Below are positions 56,631 through 64,000 of a stretch of DNA of 64,000 bases, piece after piece. Source of the stretch: Rhizophagus irregularis (lineage: Eukaryota > Glomeromycota > Glomeromycetes > Glomerales > Glomeraceae); assembly GCF_026210795.1 (NCBI RefSeq), contig NC_089435.1:2046001-2110000 (forward strand). The letters are read 5' to 3'. The stretch's first letter is position 1. Every line of letters begins with the position of its first letter. Below the pieces are notes generated by a model. It was not told the origin of the DNA. It was given only the letters and a program-made list of their open reading frames with translations, and ran no database searches. A program made the translations under genes and the position numbers.

Positions 56631-56735
56631 CGTGCGAAGTATTCGTAAAGTTAGAGGCACTGCAAGAGGATCCAGCAGCTTCACCTCCAAGAAACCAGAA
56701 TCGCAGTATATCGAAGAAGTAAGAACTGCGCCTTT
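56622..56735 (+). pseudogene. Possible exon fragment, unrecognised
   Basis: The plus strand reads RIACEVFVKLEALQEDPAAS then PPRNQNRSISKK and a stop (AAGAAGTAAG, which could also be a splice donor). The less AT-rich composition stands out. A short captured or decayed exon; the family is unknown. Confidence 0.3.
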
Positions 56736-56880
56736 ATATTATTTCAATAGGCATATGATGTCGATCATTTTGGCTAAAAAATGGTTTTATTTGTCTCTTT
56801 TTTTTTCTGTTTCACTATCTACTAATACGAGTTAAGCTTTCCTAAATTTGGCATAAATTGGCATTTACTCCTGATTACAC

Positions 56881-57296
56881 CAGTGATGGACAATGACCAG
56901 GTCATATGGAAATTTTGAAATGACCTTGGTCATATGTATTATGACTTAATGGTCATATGACATTTGGTCATAATTAGGCTGAAATTAAGAATTTTGGCCA
57001 AAATTACAAAATTTGCAAAATTATATCACGTGATATTACACAAATTTCCTAAAAAGGCAATTTTATTTCTCATGAAATTTGGAATTTTAAGTTACACAAT
57101 TATTACAAAAAAGGAAATTCTTTAATTCTGGCCAGAATTATACTTTTAATTAATCTAATATTAAAAATTTACTAAAATTTGATTGGTTAATAATATATGA
57201 CTAAAGTCATATGACTAGATAATTTTAAAATGACCAAATGACCTATGACCAGTCATAGAGGTCATATAGGTCATTTTAGGTCATAGTCCAACACTG
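56881..57296. mobile_element. hAT-type MITE (416 bp) with 8-bp duplication
   Basis: Ends CAGTGATGGACAATGACC and, reversed, CAGTGTTGGACTATGACC. GATTACAC flanks both sides (56873-56880, 57297-57304), the 8-bp duplication of hAT elements. The interior is rich in GGTCATATGAC/TGACC phrases, many reverse-complementary, and has no coding. Similar GGTCATTTGA/TCATTTGAG phrases occur at 53410-53510. Confidence 0.88.
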
Positions 57297-57354
57297 GATT
57301 ACACCACATGATAAATTTCTTTGACTTTATACTAAAACGAATTGGTAAATATAA

Positions 57355-58312
57355 TAATGTTCCGGGCGAAACCGAAACCTATTTGCAGGCGAAACCTCTG
57401 AAACTTGACGAAACTAGTTTCGCCATTGGTTAAAAATCAGAAACTGCCGAAACCTCCGAAATGTGACGAGACTTCCGTAACTTCCATAACCTCCGAAACC
57501 TAAAAAAGGAAAATGATCATCATGCAGAAACTGCGGAAACCGCAGCTTTAAATTTTGATGCAAACTAGAATATCAAGAGTTTTTACCAGATGATGATTTA
57601 CTACAACGTGAAGAAATTAAAAAACGAAAAATTTAGGTGGTAGGTCTAAGTCACTTGTATGGGGAACTTACGCTAAACAGGGTGAACAAGTATCAGACGG
57701 TCACTATGAGGCCACTTGCATGCACATGCAAAACAAGAATTGTCATATTATGGTATAAGAAAAACAAATGAGGAAATTCGTAATATTTTGGTTTGAATCC
57801 AGGTGACGATCTAATTGAAGTTATTGATGATGATTACGAAAGTGATGATATAGAAGCAAGAATATTTGATGAGGAGGATGATTTGATGATTAGCAGAGAG
57901 TTAAATTTGGACGCAAATGCAGATTTGGACGAAATTATTGAAGATAGCGACAATATAGGAGGAGGAAAATATACAAGATATAGTTATATCAGAAAATGAA
58001 AGTAGTATAGAATGGACCCTGATATAGAAGCTGATAAAATAATTGATGATATGTAAAGTTTGTTTGCTAATAATAACAAAGAATTCAATAAACAAACAAT
58101 AAATTTTAAACTTCAATTTACTTTATTTTTTATTTTACATTTAATCACAATAAATAAGTTTCGGAAATTCCGGATATAAGTAATTTAAAAATAAATGTTT
58201 CGGAAATTACGGAGGTTTGGGCATGTTACGGAAGTTTGGGCATAGTTTCGGAAGTTTACCCTAAAAGACGAAACGTTTCGCCAATCGTAAAATGGTTTAG
58301 CCCGGAACATTA
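57355..58312 (+). mobile_element. hAT-type non-autonomous element (958 bp) with BED-like remnant
   Basis: Ends TAATGTTCCGGGCGAAACC and, reversed, TAATGTTCCGGGCTAAACC. AAATATAA flanks both sides (57347-57354, 58313-58320), an 8-bp duplication. Subterminal GAAACCTCCGAAA/GTTTCGGAAG phrases repeat at both ends. Inside, GGRSKSLVWGTYAKQGEQVS then DGHYEATC resembles the BED zinc-finger start of hAT transposases of these fungi, with stops; the catalytic part is missing. An acidic stretch (VIDDDYESDDIEARIFDEED, 57820-57880) follows. Confidence 0.85.
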
Positions 58313-58320
58313 AAATATAA

Positions 58321-59755
58321 CGTAGCACATCCAGAGATTCAGGGAAACTCATAGTATTTCTATGCAAAGGTGACACAAAAAATATCCGCCTGTCCGTCCA
58401 ATAAAACCCTAGTTTTAAATGATCAAATGAAAAGTACATGTTGCCAAAACTCAGTAATTTCGGCATAATTTCAGGTTTGGGTTTTGGCCAGTCATTCCCG
58501 AAACTGAAACTCTGCGTAAAGTCGAAATTCAGGCCTCCAGCACTATACATTTTGGCCCGCATTATGAATTTTGTGTAACATTCTCACCAAACTTTATCCG
58601 ATATCACGTGATTTATAATTCTGGCCGGCACCACAAATTTGGCCAGAATTACCAAATAATTTCGTGTTCTTAAATTTCGGCGAGAGTTTTCGCTTCGGAT
58701 TTCAAACCTTTTGGATTCGGCCATATTTTCGGAAAATTTCGGCTACATGTATAGTTGAAATATGGCATGAATATAAGAACTTCGAATGAAATGTATTGTA
58801 CTGATTATTTTCATTGCAATTAACAGTTCCCTGTTAGACTTTTAGCGAATAGAATCTAATTTAAATTTTATTATTATTATTACTAATATTTTTTTAAAAT
58901 ACGAAAATATTAAATTTTAACCCATTAAACATTAAAAATAAATATTAATCATTGGTTTGGTATTACTTGATAAAGTTACTCGTATTATCATTTACCTGAA
59001 ATTTATGTCAGCGTTATAATCATTTGGTGTCACTTTTACCGAGAAATTGAAAAGCGTTGAGAAAAAACAGGCTTATTCCGTTTAAAAAAAGAAAATCATG
59101 ATTTATTAAAGGAATGGAAACAGTAAAAGTTGATCAAAGAACAATAATAATATTGATGATAATATAAAAAAAATTTTAATTTAATTTCATCTACTTTTTT
59201 TTTTTTTTTTTTTTTGGCAGAATGATAAACTTATTTAACACATTTTTTATGATTAAATTAACGCGAGTAATATTTTTAATACATTGAGGTAGTATTCTTT
59301 TAGTAAATTACTAAAATTACCTTCGTTAAGTACACCCTGTCTAATAATGTATTTAGTGACTATATACCGGCTGTGAAAACAGTATTATATAATTTTCTGG
59401 GTTTCACTAATATAAATAACCGAAGAAATCTTAAAATATTATACTTTCGTTCAATCAAATATGCTCTTGTATGGGATTGTTCTTACTATAGAAAAATTTA
59501 AGATTTCTAACTAATAATTTTTCTTTTAAACCTTTTTTAACTTTATCGTCAATAATATATTAGATTAGAATAACGACTGTAATCGTGACGCTCTAAGAAA
59601 CGATTGTTAAGTAACCACATACTGTGTTAAACTCTTAAAAACATGGAATCAGAATTTGAATATTTTTACGTAATATTTTATTACAAAGACTTGATAAATA
59701 CTAAAAATGTAAGACGTATTATTAGAATTAATTAAAATTGGATACTTTCACTGAT
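58321..59755. other. Intergenic, no gene seen
   Basis: 58321-58760 is less AT-rich, with repeated CTGGCCGG/TTGGCCAGAATTA phrases also found in the hAT MITE near 56990 and 57130, probably other element debris. 58760-59755 is AT-rich with a T run at 59190-59215. No gene. Confidence 0.45.
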
Positions 59756-59952
59756 GTTTACCAAAGTTCCATCATTTTTCCTTTAATTAGTTGACAAAAT
59801 TCTTTGGAAATACATGGAACGATAACGTAAGATACACGGAATATCTTTGCATGAGAGTCATTACCGACTTCAAAAGTAACGTCATAATAATCATCATCAT
59901 TTAACATTTCAAGTAAATTTTGAGATAATTTCGGCAAAAGTTTATCAACCAT
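59756..59952 (-). pseudogene. Truncated BTB exon 1
   Basis: MVDKLLPKLSQNLLEMLNDD and YYDVTFEVGNDSHAKIFR match BTB exon 1, but about 10 nt covering AHMV are lost after KIFR, shifting the frame; the following bases still align to HYRSTYLRRILSTNKRKNDG in the shifted frame, up to GGAACTTTGGT at 59758. The end of exon 1, the intron and all of exon 2 are absent. It is a dead 5' fragment. The usual promoter block upstream is disrupted by GAGTTAGGTCATCAAACTCA-type sequence. Confidence 0.85.
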
Positions 59953-60874
59953 GATTTATAGTAAATTAAGAAAGAAAAGAACCAACTTGAATTTCTGTCG
60001 GGTTGGATGCCTGGCCTAACCCATGATATTTGAGTTAGGTCATCAAACTCATGACCTAGAACGGTTAACATTACTGCCTTGCTAATCCTAAGTGTTACTT
60101 GTAAACCATAAATAGTATAACTTTTTTTTTACAAATTTATCCTTTAATGGAATTGTTGCATCAATTGATATTTCAATATTTGATTTAATTCAAGGAAAAT
60201 TAGAAAACCACATAAAGGGAATACGTTTAGGAATAGATGATTGTTTCAACGCCTGCAAGCACAATTAAATTCTCCATTTTGATATTATGAAGTAAATAGG
60301 TTAATATTATTCCTTTCGTCTTGATTTTAAAAATCAATAAAGCTTTATCATTTTAATTTACTGAGTAAATTGATCAATAAAAATATATCATAGAATATTA
60401 TGTTAACATTACAAATTTCATAATTATTAAAAGAAAACTTTCTTTATAAAATGTAAATTAGGTAAAGCGAGTTTTTCTTAGAAATTAAAAAGTTTTAGTC
60501 GTGTTAATTTCTTCTACTACATTGCACACATAGAGTAAATTAATTCCAGAATTTTTCCAGCAAGCGCAGTAGAATTTTATCATGTACCACAGAATATTTT
60601 ATAATAAAATATTCATTTTAAAAAATTTGGTTTTTATTTTTAATAACTGATACATATAATACTTTTATTCATCACTCCAATTATTACTTATTGTCATAAA
60701 AATTACATATAATATAAACTAAATAAATTCTTTATTTAATAGATCGTAAGTCAAAATTATCACCAAACCTTACCCGTATTATAACAATGACAAAATTTTT
60801 CCGTGATTATATGCTTTAGAAACTATTTAAAAGGAGAATAAAGATACAATAATAAACTAATATAAACTGGTAAT
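59953..60874. other. Intergenic, no gene seen
   Basis: A ~60-bp insertion-like GC-richer patch at 60000-60065 (GGCCTAACCC, GTTAGGTCAT, ATGACCTAG), then AT-rich sequence. No gene. Confidence 0.5.
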
Positions 60875-62371
60875 TTATCTTATAATTTGGAACACCTCAT
60901 ATTCTTCCACAGTAAAATCATCAGTGGTTACTCTAATATGTTTTTCGTAATCACTATTAGTACAATTACCATAGTCTTCAAGTAAAATAAGGTCACCATC
61001 ACCAAATGATGGTCCAAAATTACGATGGTTAAGTGCGGCAAATTCTTTATTTTTTACACGACTTAAAATGTAACTTTCAATATTATCACTGTTCTTAAAA
61101 GAGAATAAAAGGCTATCCTTAGTAGATCTATAAGAATCTTCACAAATTTCATTATATTCACCAGATTCCCATGCAATTGGATTATATCCACCAAGAATTT
61201 CATTACTATCTTTCAATTTAATAATCGTTAAAGTATGAGGTTGATTGTCACAGATTTCATGAAATTTTTTAGCTGTAAATCCATCACGAGATCCACGAAG
61301 TAATAATTTGAATTTGTACGCATATTTTATCTCATCTGTAATTTCTAATCTATTGATCCATTTTAAGATTAACCCAGCGTGTTGAATTGTAATGATTTCG
61401 GAATCAATATTAATTTCCTTAGCAGCCGTACGAGGTTTTGACTTTTTGGTTAATTGATTATTAGAGCTCAAAAAATATTTTAGTAAATCTTTATATAATT
61501 CTTTTGGTAAAATTTTTTTATAAAGTAATACTTCATCTGAAAATTCATCAGAAGATAAATTATAGAATCTAATGAATGGAATACAATGTTGCAAACTATT
61601 TCTTAAAGTATCAAAATCATCTTTTGAAAAATTTGTAGGATCAGAAGAGAGTTCCGGATTTTGAGCATGTCCCCATTTAACCATATGTTTCCATACTTGA
61701 ACTTCGTCCATTTGAAGATTATCACTTTGAATAATTGTGATCAAAAGTTTTTCTGGAATTGAAGAAAAATTTAAAGATTTGAATATCTTATCCGGTTCTT
61801 TAGACGTTAAATCAGTACAAAATTTTTGTAATTCCAAGAAAGAATCGTTCTCAAAACTTGTTCGATATACCAAATTAAAATTTTGTTCCATCCAATTTGC
61901 CTTAGTTTCAACCAAATAAGATTGTAAATAATTGATTAAATCCTGAAGGCCAAGTTCATTTCCAGTAACCAAGATTTTAATTATATCCGAAGTATCATAT
62001 TCATTCAAAGAAATTTTTCCACTATAAATATATCTAAAAATAAAAAAAAAAAATTATAAATTTTAAATACTTTTATTTTTTATATTTTAAAATTTTAATT
62101 CTTATCTTACATACCTTAATATTACTTGAAAAATTTCTGGTAAAATATTTGGTAATTTTATATGAACCAAAGTTTCATCATTTTTCTTTCTATTTGTTGT
62201 CAAAATTCTTCGTAAATAAGTAGACCGATAATGTAAGATAACCATATGAGCACGGAATATCTTTATATAAGGGTCATTACCAACTTCAATGGTAACATCA
62301 TAATATTCTTCATCATTTAAACTTTCAAGTAAATTTTGTGATAATTTTGGTAAAAGTTTATTTTCATCCAT
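60875..62371 (-). CDS. BTB-BACK-TLDc domain protein (471 aa)
   Basis: The coding sequence is complement(60875..62033, 62115..62371); intron 62114-62034 is 81 nt (GTATGT...TTTTTAG). 257 + 1159 nt give 472 codons. BTB about 15-110 (YYDVTIEVGNDPYIKIFRAH), BACK-like about 125-265, TLDc about 290-471 (LLLRGSRDGFTAKKFHEICD, EILGGYNPIAWESGEYNEIC, GPSFGDGDLILLEDYGNC). It ends FQIIR like 8497-9976, unlike the read-through copy at 43952. No damage is seen. Adaptor function is inferred from the family; the partner is unknown. Confidence 0.9.
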
Positions 62372-62426
62372 GATTTTAAAAATTTAAAAGAAAAAGAAAT
62401 TAAATTATTTAATTTTTGTGAACGAT

Positions 62427-62460
62427 TGACTTATATATTTGCTGCTGCAGCTTGTTGATC
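62427..62460 (-). promoter_or_regulatory. BTB-family core promoter block (TATA-like)
   Basis: Minus strand GATCAACAAGCTGCAGCAGC then AAATATATAAGTCAATC, about 60 nt before the ATG at 62371. The GGTTAACC half has changed. Confidence 0.55.
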
Positions 62461-62985
62461 CAGAACATCCTAATATTTTTGTGTCACTTGCGAATCATTA
62501 CGGTAATGCGACACAAAGTGGTATAATTGAAATTAAAATTGGCTTTGTACTGTAGCTCGGACAAGTGTTACGAAGTCGCAGTAACTGGGATTCATTTATC
62601 ATTGACAGCTTTTTTTTATTGTATTATTTTAGTTAGATTAGAATAGATGATTAAGTAATTCAAATGGCGCAAGACAAATCGATGTACAAGTCGATCCATG
62701 GTTAAGTGGTGTTTATTTTTTTATTTTATTTATTTTTTTTTTGTAGTAAAACGAATTACTTTATTATTTATATGATAAAGAACATGAAAATTCTTCCAGA
62801 AAATCGATAAATTTATCATAAATAAAAACTCACTACGTATGGTAATTATGATTAGCATGATGTCTAGACATTATGCCGGTTGATGTCTTTAATTACATTC
62901 TCCTTCAATACCACGCTTTCGTCACATCCTTTTCTTCAATAAGTATCAGACGAACCAAGAATATCTTCACCCGATAGATAAATTC
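62461..62985. other. Spacer before the inverted satellite array
   Basis: AT-rich, then a less AT-rich patch (CGAACCAAGAATATCTTCAC, about 62951-62970) that leads into the satellite. No gene. Confidence 0.45.
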
Positions 62986-62989
62986 TTCA

Positions 62990-63850
62990 ATAGGACCTGG
63001 ATCTTGATGGTATCTAATGAAATAAAAGGGAGAGGTTATCTTATGATCACTCAGATAAATAAGTTATTGAATTGCTAGGCTGATATCAGAACGCTCATCC
63101 ACGCTTACTCAGGCACATATACCAGATTTCATCTAAACTCACAAAGAATCCCGACAAATAAGCAAAAGCATATTTGGAAAACCTTAGACATATACATACG
63201 TGAGCAGACCCATGAACTAAATCGTAAAAAAACCTTCATTGCAATTAAAGCTCAAACTTTTTAAATTTAAACACAATAACTCACCAAATGTATTAAATGT
63301 GATAATAAATTCCTATTGATTTTGTTATAGATTTCTTGTGTAAGGAGAACCTTGGACTTGATGATAAAAATAATATTAAATTAATATATCAATAGAATTG
63401 ATAAATACGGAAAAACTGGATCTTGATGATAATAATCTAGAAATAAAGAGAAAGGTTATCCTATGATCACTCAGATAAATGAGTTATTGAATTACTAGGC
63501 TGATATCAGAACGCTCATCCACGCTTACTCAGGCACATATACCAGATTTCATCTAAACTCACAAAGAATCCCGACAAATAAGCAAAAGCATATTTGGAAA
63601 ACCTTAGACATATACGTGTGTGAGCAGACCCATGAACTAAACCGTAAAAAAGCCTTCATTGCAATTAAAGCCCAACCTCCAAATTTGAACACAAAATAAC
63701 TCACCAAATGCATGATAAATAAATTTCTTTTGATATTGTTAAAAATGAGATGGTCATGCTGGCAGAACTTAATAGATTTCTTGTGTAAGGAGACCTGGAT
63801 CTTAATGATGATGGTTTAGAGAGATTTGTTATCCTATAATCAGATTCTGA
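62990..63850 (-). repeat. Satellite array, inverted copy of 17010-18370 (~2 units)
   Basis: Two units (about 62990-63355 and 63356-63795) plus a decayed third. They carry the reverse complement of the 17010 array's unit: GCTGATATCAGAACGCTCAT, CCGACAAATAAGCAAAAGCA, GTGAGCAGACCCATGAACTA and TTCTTGTGTAAGGAG. The second has changes (ACATATACGTGTGTGAGC; an insertion near 63745-63770). Confidence 0.88.
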
Positions 63851-64000
63851 TAATCAAATGGTATTGTTAATCGAAAACCAAAGTAACTTTTGGCTTGAAG
63901 ATATCTTAGGAGTACGATGTTAAAATCGGTTTTGATTTTTCGCGATATAAATGTAGATAAAGCTTGTGCGTGATATTTTCATTAAATAATATTGAAGGAA
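63851..64000. other. Window end, nothing seen
   Basis: AT-rich sequence with no supported feature. Confidence 0.5.

Noticed and set aside
58185-58562. 125-codon minus-strand ORF
   Set aside because: It crosses the right end and target duplication of the hAT element at 58312, so it cannot be one old gene; no domain is seen.

Overview
This is an AT-rich eukaryotic nuclear window. Its gene families point to an arbuscular mycorrhizal fungus of the Rhizophagus/Glomeraceae type: BTB-BACK-TLDc proteins, Sel1-repeat proteins, TKL-like kinases with an N-terminal CxxC...CxxC ribbon, F-box/leucine-rich proteins, short GT-AG introns, and many DNA transposons. This assignment is by family recognition only; no database search was run.

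Layout. (1) BTB-BACK-TLDc family, all on the minus strand: a partial gene at 1-594, intact genes at 2549-4028, 8497-9976, 43952-45475 and 60875-62371, a frameshifted copy at 31206-32665 and a truncated exon 1 at 59756-59952. Every full copy has a first exon of exactly 257 nt, one short phase-2 intron, and a shared upstream block with a TATA-like core. Decayed BTB pieces lie just upstream of the first three. (2) F-box family: one intact copy (29449-30912), one copy with a single frameshift (21777-23242) and two ruins (18696-19560 minus, 42515-43736 plus); three share an upstream motif. (3) Kinases: a pseudogene with two in-frame stops (12341-14120), a fragment (20599-20990), and a Sel1-repeat/kinase chimera (37250-41697) with three frameshifts. 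(4) Coding relics on the minus strand at 15.4-15.7, 23.9-26.3 and 47.0-47.6 kb.

Mobile elements. An intact Tc1 element (10990-12301; TA duplication, DD34E transposase). A complete Ginger-like DNA transposon (48371-54735; TCAG duplication, 95-bp inverted repeats with one mismatch, intact 7-exon integrase gene of 772 aa, a higher-order 62-bp satellite inside). Two hAT-type elements with 8-bp duplications (56881-57296 and 57355-58312). A Harbinger-like MITE (46233-46495), an inverted-repeat MITE (54908-55102) and a 662-bp inverted-repeat element (1547-2208).

A ~420-bp satellite occurs as a forward array (17010-18370) and an inverted array (62990-63850). Its ~200-bp core is much better conserved than its flanks and stays open in one frame in every copy examined.

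Overall the window is a typical expansion zone: tandem signalling and ubiquitin-adaptor families in birth-and-death turnover, embedded in transposons. The best candidates for something undescribed are the complete Ginger-like element with its internal satellite, the satellite with a conserved coding-like core, and the two family-specific promoter blocks.
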